Shown here piece after piece: positions 7,347 to 14,810 of a DNA stretch of 29,793 nucleotides; within the stretch, counting starts at the first letter, position 1, and each line of letters opens with the position of its first letter. The stretch comes from CAZOVB01 sp964583095 (GTDB lineage Bacteria > Planctomycetota > Phycisphaerae > SM23-33). The position numbers and the translations under genes are program-made. The notes below the pieces were generated by a model. That model was given only the letters and a program-made list of their open reading frames with translations. It was not told the origin of the DNA and searched no databases. Location: assembly GCA_964583095.1 (NCBI GenBank), contig CAZOVB010000055.1:1-29793 (forward strand), written 5' to 3'.

Positions 7347-8357
7347 ATGAAGAAAAAATCCCGCCTGACGTACTTCATGGTCCTGGCCATGTTGATCATT
7401 GTCGTGGTCGGTACCTTTCTGCACCTTGCCCACGCACAGGAGACCCCCGTCGCCATGAGCGCCAATCCCGTCTTCCAGGTCGTCGAAGAGAGTTTCGCCC
7501 AGGTCGCCCTCCAGCAAGCCAGCCTGGAGACAATCTCCGAAGGCTTCGGCTTTACCGAGGGGCCCGTATGGCTGCCCGGAAAGGCTGCCCTGGTCTTCAG
7601 CGATATCCCCCGCGACACGCTCCATATCTACAAGCCCGGCAAAGCCGTCGATGTCTTCCGCAAGCCTTCCCACCATGCCAACGGCAACATTCTGGACCTT
7701 CAGGGCCGACTGATCACCTGCGAGCACGGCTCGCGGCGCGTGACCCGCACCGACGCCGAGGGCAATGTCGAGGTCCTGGCCCAGACGTACCAGGGCAAGA
7801 AGCTCAACAGTCCCAACGACGTCGCTGTCAAGTCCGACGGCACGATCTGGTTCACCGATCCTCCCTACGGACTGGACCTCAAAAAGCTCGATGAGCAGAT
7901 GGAACAGCCCGGCTGCTATGTCTATCGCCTCGACCCCGGTGCCCAGGAGCCGGTCCCGGTGGCCAAGACATTGACGTATCCCAACGGCCTGTGCTTCTCG
8001 CCCGATGAGAAGATTCTCTACGTGGCCGACAGCCATCACAAGGTCCACAAGGTCTACCGCTTCGAGGTGAAGAAAGACAACACGCTGGGCGAGAAGAAGC
8101 TCCTGGCCGACATTCGCCCGGGCCTGCCCGACGGCATCCGCTGCGACGTGAAGGGCAGACTTTATGTAACCTGCGGCGAGGGCGTGCAGGTCTACGACTC
8201 CGAGGGCAAGCTTCTGGGCAAGATCCTCACGCCCAAGACCCCGGCCAACGCCTGCTTCGGAGGCCCCGACAACAAGACCCTCTTCCTGACCAGCCAGGAC
8301 AGCGTCTACCGGATCGAGACCGGCGCGGAAGGCTTCTTCCCCAAGGCCAGGAAATGA
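7347..8357 (+). CDS. SMP-30/gluconolactonase/LRE family secreted protein
   Basis: A 336-residue beta-propeller protein. Family members are metal-dependent lactonases, including gluconolactonase and senescence marker protein 30. The N-terminus is a signal peptide with a probable cut after LAHA near residue 30, so the protein is exported. The divalent-metal ligands of the family can be placed: the glutamate in GFTEGPVW, the asparagine in LNSPNDVAV and the aspartate in GLPDGIRCD. Typical propeller strands are seen, such as SDGTIWFTDPPYG and YPNGLCFSPDEKILYVADS. The start at 7347 follows CGGAGTG, and an open extension further upstream is antisense to the vWA gene. The likely role is hydrolysis of sugar lactones outside the cytoplasm. 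The exact substrate is unknown. Confidence 0.9.
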   Translation: MKKKSRLTYFMVLAMLIIVVVGTFLHLAHAQETPVAMSANPVFQVVEESFAQVALQQASLETISEGFGFTEGPVWLPGKAALVFSDIPRDTLHIYKPGKAVDVFRKPSHHANGNILDLQGRLITCEHGSRRVTRTDAEGNVEVLAQTYQGKKLNSPNDVAVKSDGTIWFTDPPYGLDLKKLDEQMEQPGCYVYRLDPGAQEPVPVAKTLTYPNGLCFSPDEKILYVADSHHKVHKVYRFEVKKDNTLGEKKLLADIRPGLPDGIRCDVKGRLYVTCGEGVQVYDSEGKLLGKILTPKTPANACFGGPDNKTLFLTSQDSVYRIETGAEGFFPKARK

Positions 8358-8413
8358 TCTCGTTGCCCTCGAGCTATGGACGATTCGTTTAGGAAGTTGA
8401 CACGGAGGGACCA

Positions 8414-10873
8414 ATGGTTTCGGCCCAGTTGACTGCAGATGCTACCGACCTGGCAAAGCGGTTGGCCTCGCTGGAGGTCTGGGATCGCTTTGAGCCTGAG
8501 CATTGCATCGTCATTCAGTGCCCCGATGAGCCGCTGCCCCTGCTGTGCTCTGTAGTGGCCCGGGCGGAGGCTTTGCCGAACTTTCACCTGTTCTGCGGTT
8601 CCAACGCGCTGGAGGGGTTTGAAGCCTTCCAAAGGGACCTGGAATATGGGAATCAGGGGGATACCGACCCGGTACAGGTTCTGGGCTTCCGCCACGAGCC
8701 GCACAGTCATTTGCTTGGGGAAGAATGCTCGCGGCTTTGGCAGGCGAGTCCGGATCCGGGGCAAGAGGAAGTCGTTCCCTCTTTCTTCTGCGAACAGCCC
8801 TTCTCGAAGAGGGGCTTTCCCAACGAAGAAGAACTTCTTCTTCTGACCAGGGCGATGACGGGGATCCTTCGGGCTGCCCAGGAGGGTCTGCTGGTTCCGA
8901 CAACGCTGGACCGGGGCCGGCTCTGTACGGTGATCATCGAGGATGAGCAGACCGAGTCAACGCCCGAGGTCACGGTGGAACTGCGGGAGCTCCCGCGCCC
9001 GAGCATCCTGCGCTTCCCGGGCGCCGAAGTGTCCATTGCCCGTCTGGACGATCTGCCCCGAGGCCACATGACATGGCAGGTGGCAAGTCGCCCGCTGCCT
9101 ACGATTATGTTCGACGATCCGGAACTCATCCGCGTAATCATGGCCGTGGACAGCGCCTCGGAGGTTGTGCTCACCTGCGAAAAGTACGCAAGCCGAAGCC
9201 TTCAGGACGTCGCGGATATTCTCGTCAGGGCCTGTCGCAGCACGAGGGGCCCCAACGACGAGCCACACGGGGTGCCCGAGAGAATCATTTTCGAGTCCAG
9301 GCGCCTGGCTGAGGGACTGGGCCCTGCCCTGCTCAAGGCGGGCATTCTCTGCGAGCACGACCCGGACTTGCCTCCGGTTCGCGAGACCATCCAGGACTTC
9401 CTGGAGTCTGTAATCGAACGTGCCAGATGCAAATTGGATTACTACCTGGCCCGTGCAGCGATCAGCGATGAAATCCCAGCCCCGGACGACCTGGATGGCT
9501 GGACCGCTGTGGACAGCGTCCTGAGGCTGGAATTCCAGCGAGTCAGGGATGCGACCGACACGCTGACCTCGGAGCGGGCTTTGAAGCGGTACTTCGATCA
9601 GGGTGATCCAGAATACCTGTTCGAAGAGTACTGTCCAGACGGCATCAACCTGGCCTACAACACCTGGTCGATCCTGGATTATCGCCCCACCCGCAAGAGC
9701 AGGACCCAGGCAGAGAAGATGCTGGAGTCTCCCAAGGACATGCCCAGGCCCATGCAGATTCTGCTTTTCAATATGGTCCGATCCCGCCCCTCCCTCTTCC
9801 GCGTCGAGCAGGTGGATTCCGAGAAGCTGACCTTGAAGATGGCAGATTTGCTCCTGGGGGGCACGACCTCGGTGCATGACGAGACTCTTGCCAAGGTGTC
9901 GGAGGTCGGAGACGGCCTGGTGGGCCGCATCTACAAGGCCGGGAACCACCGCTTCTTCCTCCCGACGGGGCCCTATTTCTGGCAAGAGTACGTGGACTCG
10001 GCCCTGGCGTTTCTGGAGCAGAACAAACTGAAGCGCACCCCCAGCGGCCTGCGACAGGAGGCGCACAAATTCGGTTGGCTCTGGGCCTTGATCGACGAGC
10101 AATGCAAGAACGAGGCCCAGCTTCCACAGTTTCGCAATACCAGCGGAGAAGAGATCCTCTGGCACAATGCTGTCTTCGAGATGGAAGATGAGGATAGCGT
10201 CCGGCGGCTTCTTCAGGACAAGGACAATGTGACCCAGCAAGACGAGAGCAGCTTCGTCTGGCTCAGCGGCCCGGAGGACTCCCTCCCGGAAGACACCATC
10301 CTGGGAACGGTCAGGTTCAAGGAAGGTCGGCTGACTCTGGAGACAAATTCATTCCAGCGGTTTGAGACGGGCCGCCGCTGGCTGCTGGAGTTTCCCGGCG
10401 TACATCTGCTCGACGTGACTACCCGCGATGCACTGGAAGGGCCCGAGGAGAGCGACTTCGAGGAAGGGGACTTCGAGACAACACCTGAGATGGCCGGGGC
10501 GATACAGGGAAAAATCGACGACTACTATATGCACTGGCTGGACACGTCCCTGCCCGTGCTGGAAGGGCTGACGCCCCGCCAGGCTTGCGAGAGTGCCCCG
10601 GGCCAGGAGAAGGTGACCCGCCTCATTCGCGAAATGCCCGACCCGTCCGGGAGCAGTACGGTGAAGGTCCCGCGCGGCAGGATGTTGCGGGAACTGGGCC
10701 TGGACCCCAACGCCTCCCAGCGCCTCCTGCCCTTCATGGCCGAAGCCCCCGAGCCGGAAAAGCAAGATGCCTTTGCTCCCCTGGGTTCCTATGCCTCCCA
10801 GACAGCGCCCGGAAAAAACAGCCAATGCCCCTGCGGCAGCGGAAGGAAGTACAAGAACTGCTGCGGAAAGTAG
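8414..10873 (+). CDS. large SEC-C motif protein of unknown function
   Basis: An 819-residue, mostly acidic, soluble protein with no signal peptide. The only confident motif is the C-terminal SEC-C zinc knuckle from residue 805, CPCGSGRKYKNCC (C-x-C-x8-C-C), as found at the end of SecA and many stand-alone proteins. A second recognisable stretch starts at W708 (WLDTSLPVLEGLTPRQA). This tryptophan / T-P-R-x-A pattern often precedes SEC-C in large uncharacterised proteins. The first 700 residues match nothing I know. CGGAGGG lies about 5 nt before the ATG. The last 49 nt overlap the start of the DUF433 gene in another frame, implying coupled translation. Function is unknown. Confidence 0.8.
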   Translation: MVSAQLTADATDLAKRLASLEVWDRFEPEHCIVIQCPDEPLPLLCSVVARAEALPNFHLFCGSNALEGFEAFQRDLEYGNQGDTDPVQVLGFRHEPHSHLLGEECSRLWQASPDPGQEEVVPSFFCEQPFSKRGFPNEEELLLLTRAMTGILRAAQEGLLVPTTLDRGRLCTVIIEDEQTESTPEVTVELRELPRPSILRFPGAEVSIARLDDLPRGHMTWQVASRPLPTIMFDDPELIRVIMAVDSASEVVLTCEKYASRSLQDVADILVRACRSTRGPNDEPHGVPERIIFESRRLAEGLGPALLKAGILCEHDPDLPPVRETIQDFLESVIERARCKLDYYLARAAISDEIPAPDDLDGWTAVDSVLRLEFQRVRDATDTLTSERALKRYFDQGDPEYLFEEYCPDGINLAYNTWSILDYRPTRKSRTQAEKMLESPKDMPRPMQILLFNMVRSRPSLFRVEQVDSEKLTLKMADLLLGGTTSVHDETLAKVSEVGDGLVGRIYKAGNHRFFLPTGPYFWQEYVDSALAFLEQNKLKRTPSGLRQEAHKFGWLWALIDEQCKNEAQLPQFRNTSGEEILWHNAVFEMEDEDSVRRLLQDKDNVTQQDESSFVWLSGPEDSLPEDTILGTVRFKEGRLTLETNSFQRFETGRRWLLEFPGVHLLDVTTRDALEGPEESDFEEGDFETTPEMAGAIQGKIDDYYMHWLDTSLPVLEGLTPRQACESAPGQEKVTRLIREMPDPSGSSTVKVPRGRMLRELGLDPNASQRLLPFMAEAPEPEKQDAFAPLGSYASQTAPGKNSQCPCGSGRKYKNCCGK

Positions 10874-11289
10874 GCCAGGCTGCCGCCTTGGCCCTGCCCC
10901 ATACGACGTACCTTTTCGGCGATGAGATTCACATCGTCCCCCCGGGTCGGCGGGAGGACCTGGTCCGCATTACCGGCTGGCGCGGGCAGTACACATTGAG
11001 AGAGATCGCCGAGATGTACATGCAGGACCTGTCCTTCGACGGTCCGGCCGGGCTGGCTTCCAAATTCCGCCTGCTGCATCGCGATGACGTGGATGTCGTC
11101 ATGGATCCTGCCGTGCAGTTGGGGCATCCGTATCTGCCCTCGTGCGGATACTCGGCCGATACGATGATCCACGCATTCGAGACCGAGGGCGGGATTGACC
11201 CGGCTGCGGATTGTTTCGGCGTGGAACCCGCGGAGATTCGCGCTGCGCTGGCGATGCGCGACTATCTGGCTGGAAGTCGCGGGGCCTGA
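10825..11289 (+). CDS. DUF433-domain protein (possible antitoxin-like)
   Basis: About 154 residues. The C-terminal half resembles DUF433: VDVVMDPAVQLGHPYLPSCG, then a segment with DPAADCFGVEPAEIRAALAM. This follows the family pattern V-x-x-DP-x-x-x-GxP...A-x-x-FGV-x-x-x-x-I-x-x-A. DUF433 proteins include VapB45-type antitoxins, but no PIN toxin gene is adjacent. The N-terminal half (ITGWRGQYTLREIAEMYMQD) may be a small helical DNA-binding region, but I cannot confirm it. The start is uncertain: the ATG at 10825 lies inside the SEC-C codons of the upstream gene and has only a weak GGAAAA site, and a TTG at 10888 is an alternative. The overlap suggests translational coupling to the SEC-C protein. 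Confidence 0.7.
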   Translation: MPLRQRKEVQELLRKVGQAAALALPHTTYLFGDEIHIVPPGRREDLVRITGWRGQYTLREIAEMYMQDLSFDGPAGLASKFRLLHRDDVDVVMDPAVQLGHPYLPSCGYSADTMIHAFETEGGIDPAADCFGVEPAEIRAALAMRDYLAGSRGA

Positions 11290-11343
11290 TCGTGGATCGG
11301 GCACAAGTAGGGTCTCTGAAAGCTTTGTCTGGGAAGGTTCCCC

Positions 11344-12339
11344 CTACCCCCTGCCGGCGGGGCGGGCGGGTTGGCCGGTGCGGGCGGACTGGTAAATCGC
11401 GTCCATCAACTCGGTCTGGTGGATGCCGTTCAGGGCGGTGGTCTTGGGCTGGGCCTTGCCGAGGATCGCCTCGATGAAGTTTCGATCCGGCGTGGAATCC
11501 ACCTCCTCCAGCTCCAGCTCGATCTGCTCCTTGCCCTTCCAGACGCGGATCCAGTTGCCCGTCCACCCATTCACGTCGATCCGACCGTCGTCGAAGATGA
11601 ACGTCATGAAGCTGCTGTTGGCCGGGCAGTTGCCGCTGATGGTCATGTTGGCCAGCACGTCGTTTTCGAACCGGATGCTGCAGACGCTGTTGATGTCCAC
11701 CTGGCTGCCGTGGAGATCGACAAACGCGAAGACCTCCGCGGGCCGGGACTCCACCGACCAGATCAGGCTGTTGAAGATGTGGGCCCCGCTGTCATAGGCC
11801 TGGCCTCCGCCGGAAAGCGACGGGTCCTGTCGCCACTTGCCCGCTGTCGCCTTGAGCCAGTTCTGACTCAAGAACCCCTGGACCAGTTCCAGCTTGCCCA
11901 GTGTTTCGCTGCGGATCGCGTCGCGAATGTACGCAAAGGCCGGCGTGTTGGACGTGTTGTAGCCCACCACCAGAATCTTGCCCGTCTGCTCCACCTTGGC
12001 TGCCAGGGCGTAGGCCTGCTGGGCGTCGGTGACCATCGGCTTTTCCATGAAGACATGGCAGCCGGCCTCGAGGGCCTGGACCCCGTGCTCGTAGTGCAGC
12101 GTGTGCGGGGTGGCGATGAAGACCGCGTCGGGCCTGGCCTGTTCGTACATCCGGGCAGGTTCGGTGAAACAGGACATCTGGGAGGCCTCCTCGAAATTCT
12201 CAGCTGCAAAGGCCTCGACCTGCTTCTGCGAAACATCGCACAACGCGACGACCTGCGCCTCGGCCATCGGCCCGAGCCGATTGACGTGTTGACGCATGAA
12301 GCCCCCGCAACCCAGCAGTGCAATCCGGATGGTTTCCAT
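11344..12339 (-). CDS. Gfo/Idh/MocA family oxidoreductase
   Basis: A 331-residue predicted NAD(P)-dependent oxidoreductase. The Rossmann fold starts at residue 4 with IRIALLGCGGFMRQHVNRLG, a canonical GxGGxxxxH. The catalytic signature FMEKPMVTD lies near residue 96. The C-terminal domain includes the GGGQAYDSGAHIFNSLIW stretch, where the conserved D-x-G-x-H residues sit. The ATG at 12339 has AAAGGA 7 nt upstream. It lies 137 bp downstream of an AraC-type regulator on the same strand, so it is probably the regulator's target or in its operon. It is distinct from the copy at 4052 in sequence, in lacking the lysine tail and in context. The substrate is probably a sugar or polyol but cannot be specified. 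Confidence 0.92.
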   Translation of the reverse strand: METIRIALLGCGGFMRQHVNRLGPMAEAQVVALCDVSQKQVEAFAAENFEEASQMSCFTEPARMYEQARPDAVFIATPHTLHYEHGVQALEAGCHVFMEKPMVTDAQQAYALAAKVEQTGKILVVGYNTSNTPAFAYIRDAIRSETLGKLELVQGFLSQNWLKATAGKWRQDPSLSGGGQAYDSGAHIFNSLIWSVESRPAEVFAFVDLHGSQVDINSVCSIRFENDVLANMTISGNCPANSSFMTFIFDDGRIDVNGWTGNWIRVWKGKEQIELELEEVDSTPDRNFIEAILGKAQPKTTALNGIHQTELMDAIYQSARTGQPARPAGRG

Positions 12340-12476
12340 TTGACGATCCTTTCGACGGAGATGATGTACACAACCGCTCAACCTGGCCGATGAATCTACC
12401 CGAAATCGCCCGGGCAGGGAAATGGCAGTTCGTGCAGATCCGATGGCCAATCGTGCACCCCGCGCAGCGGCAGGCT

Positions 12477-13370
12477 TCAGCCCTGCTCCAGGGCCTGGCC
12501 GTTGCGACAGGTCGAGGGGGCCAGGCCGGTGACCGACTTGAACGCCCGCGAAAAGCCGTACGGATCCCGGTAGCCCAGTTGGGCTGCAACCTGCTTGACG
12601 CTCAGGTCGGTATGCGTCAGCAGGTAGCGGGCACGGTCCATTTTGCAGGCCAGGAACGCCCGCCTGGGCGAGGTGTCCAGCAGTCGGCGACACTTGTGGG
12701 ACAGGGCGCTTTGGCTCATGCCCAACAGCCGGGCCATCTGCGAGACGCTCAGGTCCTGCTCCATATGCGCCCGGAATACGCGGGTGATCCGCTCGGCAAA
12801 GACCTGGTCGGTGCTGATATCCACAAAGCCGTTGCTCAGGGCCTGTCGCGGCAGGGCGCGGATCATCCGCCAGAAGAAGGCCAGCAGCAGCGCATCCTGC
12901 ACCTGCCCGGAGAACAGATCCCCGGCCTGGAATTCCTTCTGAATGCCCAGCACCACCGGCCAGACGCGGTCCAGCTCCAGGTGGAAGCACTGGAGCTCAG
13001 GGCTGGAGTCGGGGACGAACAGCTCGGGAGGTTCGGGCCGAAGCGGCTCGCAGCGCAGCACGAAGACCAGCGCGAAGTAGCGCATCGGGAAAGGCCCGTC
13101 GATGCGGTCTTCATGGATGTCGCCGGGGCGAACGACCACGCCATCGCCGGCCGACAGGTCGATCTGTCGGCCATTGAGCAGGCAGGAATAGCGTCCGCGA
13201 TCGACCAGGATCACCTCGTAGTCGTTGTGGCGGTGCGGGGAGAAGTACCGCTGCGAGGGCACGTCCAGGACGCCCAGGCGAAGGAAGCTCGGGCTGATCC
13301 GGGCTGTGGGTTTGTTGGGCCGGCGATTCAAAACCCCTTCCCGGATGGCCTTGGTTTCGCGCGAGTTCAC
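12477..13370 (-). CDS. AraC-family transcriptional regulator with cupin sensor domain
   Basis: A 297-residue regulator. The N-terminal cupin-like effector domain (about residues 30-150) contains HRHNDYEVILVDRGRYSCLL and the GDGVVVRPGDIHED strand typical of AraC sensors. The C-terminal about 100 residues hold two helix-turn-helix units: SVSQMARLLGMSQSALSHKC, then LSVKQVAAQLGYRDPYGFSR followed by FKSVTG. This is the standard AraC DNA-binding module. The start is a GTG at 13370 that overlaps the TGA of the upstream gene (GTGA), and no ATG occurs before the cupin. The regulator precedes a Gfo/Idh/MocA gene and so probably controls use of a sugar or polyol, with the ligand bound by the cupin domain. 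Confidence 0.92.
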   Translation of the reverse strand: MNSRETKAIREGVLNRRPNKPTARISPSFLRLGVLDVPSQRYFSPHRHNDYEVILVDRGRYSCLLNGRQIDLSAGDGVVVRPGDIHEDRIDGPFPMRYFALVFVLRCEPLRPEPPELFVPDSSPELQCFHLELDRVWPVVLGIQKEFQAGDLFSGQVQDALLLAFFWRMIRALPRQALSNGFVDISTDQVFAERITRVFRAHMEQDLSVSQMARLLGMSQSALSHKCRRLLDTSPRRAFLACKMDRARYLLTHTDLSVKQVAAQLGYRDPYGFSRAFKSVTGLAPSTCRNGQALEQG

Positions 13371-13789
13371 GTCGGGGCCCCGTCGCCGGAGGATTCTCCC
13401 TCGGGCAGGTAGAGCTGGAACGTCTTGGCCGCGATCTGCTCATCCTCCAGCCAGGTGGTCAGCGTCCAGTCTCCGATCTTATCCTCGACCGGGGCCCAGA
13501 CCGTGTCACCCAGGAAGAATTCGTAATCGCTTGTTCGAACGTACTGCTGACCGGTAAAGGGCGGCGCAACCTGGCCGCTCTCGTCGGCAAAAGGCGGATG
13601 GTCGATCCGGATGGTCAGTTTGGCCCCACGTGCCTTGCGGATCTGGAGGATGTAGCCGAACTCCACCCCCAATTCCGCCGGGATCTGCGTGGTGAACTCC
13701 ATCACCTTGGGAAGCTCTTTGCTCCGGCGGTTAAAGGGCGTATAGCGGCCGAAACTGACCATGCGGATTTCGGGTTTCTTCTTGCTCAT
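13367..13789 (-). CDS. DUF3859-domain protein
   Basis: A 140-residue protein resembling DUF3859. It has an early MVSFGRYTP stretch, the conserved IPAELGVEFGYILQI segment, a hydrophobic beta strand (KLTIRIDHPPF), then VEDKIGDWTLTTWLEDEQIA and a final strand KTFQLYLP. DUF3859 proteins are predicted beta-sandwiches of unknown role. This copy has no signal peptide; it starts MSKKKPEI. I chose the ATG at 13789 because the family match begins just after it, although the ribosome binding site is weak. An in-frame start at 13846 adds 19 residues with no support. The stop overlaps the AraC start as GTGA, so the two are co-translated. Confidence 0.75.
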   Translation of the reverse strand: MSKKKPEIRMVSFGRYTPFNRRSKELPKVMEFTTQIPAELGVEFGYILQIRKARGAKLTIRIDHPPFADESGQVAPPFTGQQYVRTSDYEFFLGDTVWAPVEDKIGDWTLTTWLEDEQIAAKTFQLYLPEGESSGDGAPT

Positions 13790-13893
13790 CGCCGGCAAGT
13801 GTACACGACAGGCAGAGAACGCCGCAACCCGCCGGCCCCGGAGCATCTCTGGGTCCGGGTATATCCTGGCCGGCCCGTGCGGGCGACGGCGTT

Positions 13894-14063
13894 CTACCCG
13901 GGCAGGCGGTCCTGCCTCTCCTGATCGGCCTGCCGGCGTTGCTTCTTCCGGAGTTCAGCTTTGTCCCCCTCCTGCCGGATCTTCTCCTGCCTGGAGCCCA
14001 ACTCCAGAGAAGAAGAACGGCCAGTCCCAAACACCAGGGCATCAGACGAGAGAGCATCCTCAT
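13894..14063 (-). pseudogene. possible frameshifted small membrane-anchored protein
   Basis: From an ATG at 14063 (GGGAAAGAA upstream), the frame gives one hydrophobic helix, RLMPWCLGLAVLLLWSW. It then turns into arginine-rich sequence that does not look natural. Near 14003-14020 a neighbouring frame takes over with a clean charged helix, QEKIRQEGDKAELRKKQRRQ, ending at TAG 13894-13896. A one-base indel would join the two into a transmembrane helix plus charged coil of about 56 residues. It may be a real frameshift, an assembly error, or chance. The rest of 13790-14212 shows no gene I can support. Confidence 0.35.
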
Positions 14064-14212
14064 GATGTGTTCTTTCCCATGGCTTCGACGAATCCAAGGC
14101 ACCTTGGAAATCCCATCCTACCAACCTTCCAAAGGACAGTTCCAGGTAGATTCAGGCACGATTGGCAGACCAGCACCATGAGAAAAGAATAAGAGGTGCT
14201 TGATCCCTCTAT

Positions 14213-14233
14213 CTACTCTGTATTGAATAGTAG
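14213..14233. promoter_or_regulatory. putative PadR operator 1 (upstream of padR)
   Basis: The 21-bp imperfect palindrome CTACTCTGTATTGAATAGTAG lies 17 bp before the padR ATG. It matches the palindrome at 14702-14722 in 18 of 21 positions. The site would overlap a weak -10 candidate (TTGAAT, 14223-14228) paired with TTGATC at 14200-14205. This fits negative autoregulation. Confidence 0.6.
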
Positions 14234-14250
14234 CAGGAAGGATTGCCCTG

Positions 14251-14607
14251 ATGCAGGCATGGATTACACAACTCAGAAAAGGCATGGCTGAACTGTGCGT
14301 ACTGAATCTGCTCCAGCAAGGCAGCACGTATGGGTATGAAATCGTCAAGCAACTGGGGAAGATCCAGCCGCTTGGACTCTCTGAGAGCACCGTCTACCCG
14401 CTGCTGACCCGGCTTCGACGCGAAGAACTGGTGGAGGTCCGGGCTGCGGCATCACCCCATGGCCCCCGGCGCCGCTACTTCTCCTTGACCCAGGCGGGAG
14501 AAAAGAGGCTTGCCCAGATGAACCGCTACTGGTCGCAGGTGGTCGAGGCCGTCTCCGCCACAACCGCAGCACAGACGGCCAAGCCCTCCAGACAACAGGG
14601 CGTTTGA
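14251..14607 (+). CDS. PadR-family transcriptional regulator
   Basis: A 118-residue winged-helix repressor of the PadR family. The N-terminal stretch LRKGMAELCVLNLLQQGSTY is the classic opening, followed by GYEIVKQL. The recognition helix lies in LSESTVYPLLTRLRREELVE. The wing carries GPRRRYFSLTQAGEKRL, and a short C-terminal helix (MNRYWSQVVEAV) serves dimerisation. AGGAAGG lies about 9 nt before the ATG. A HAAS-domain membrane protein follows after a 203-bp gap with its own promoter. PadR/HAAS neighbours are a recurrent pair in which the regulator controls the membrane partner. Near-identical 21-bp palindromes in front of both genes support joint control by this protein. Confidence 0.95.
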   Translation: MQAWITQLRKGMAELCVLNLLQQGSTYGYEIVKQLGKIQPLGLSESTVYPLLTRLRREELVEVRAAASPHGPRRRYFSLTQAGEKRLAQMNRYWSQVVEAVSATTAAQTAKPSRQQGV

Positions 14608-14679
14608 AGGTGCCCGAATGCAGCCGGCCTTTGTATTCTGACGGAGAGGAAAAAACCAACGCGTTCCGGAAAATGGATA

Positions 14680-14708
14680 TTGCCTGACGCTACGGAATAC
14701 GCTACTAT
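14680..14708 (+). promoter_or_regulatory. putative promoter of the HAAS-domain gene
   Basis: TTGCCT (14680-14685) and TACTAT (14703-14708) are separated by exactly 17 bp, each matching the sigma70 consensus in 4 of 6 positions. The -10 lies inside the palindrome at 14702-14722, so repressor binding there would block the promoter. Confidence 0.45.
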
Positions 14709-14722
14709 GTATGGCATAGTAG
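14702..14722. promoter_or_regulatory. putative PadR operator 2 (upstream of HAAS gene)
   Basis: CTACTATG (14702-14709) and CATAGTAG (14715-14722) form a perfect 8-bp inverted repeat around a 5-bp spacer, 88 bp before the HAAS-gene ATG and overlapping its candidate -10. It shares 18 of 21 positions with the site in front of padR. Confidence 0.65.
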
Positions 14723-14810
14723 GATTTGGAGCCCGATTCGTTTGGGTTTCCGGGAAGGCGGCAGAGGTCGGTGCAGGCAAATGGGCGACAGATCGCCGAA
14801 GGGATAAGGC

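Noticed and set aside
8957..10240. 427-codon minus-strand open frame inside the SEC-C gene
   Set aside because: The plus strand has a good ribosome binding site, an acidic soluble-protein composition and the SEC-C knuckle; the minus frame has none.
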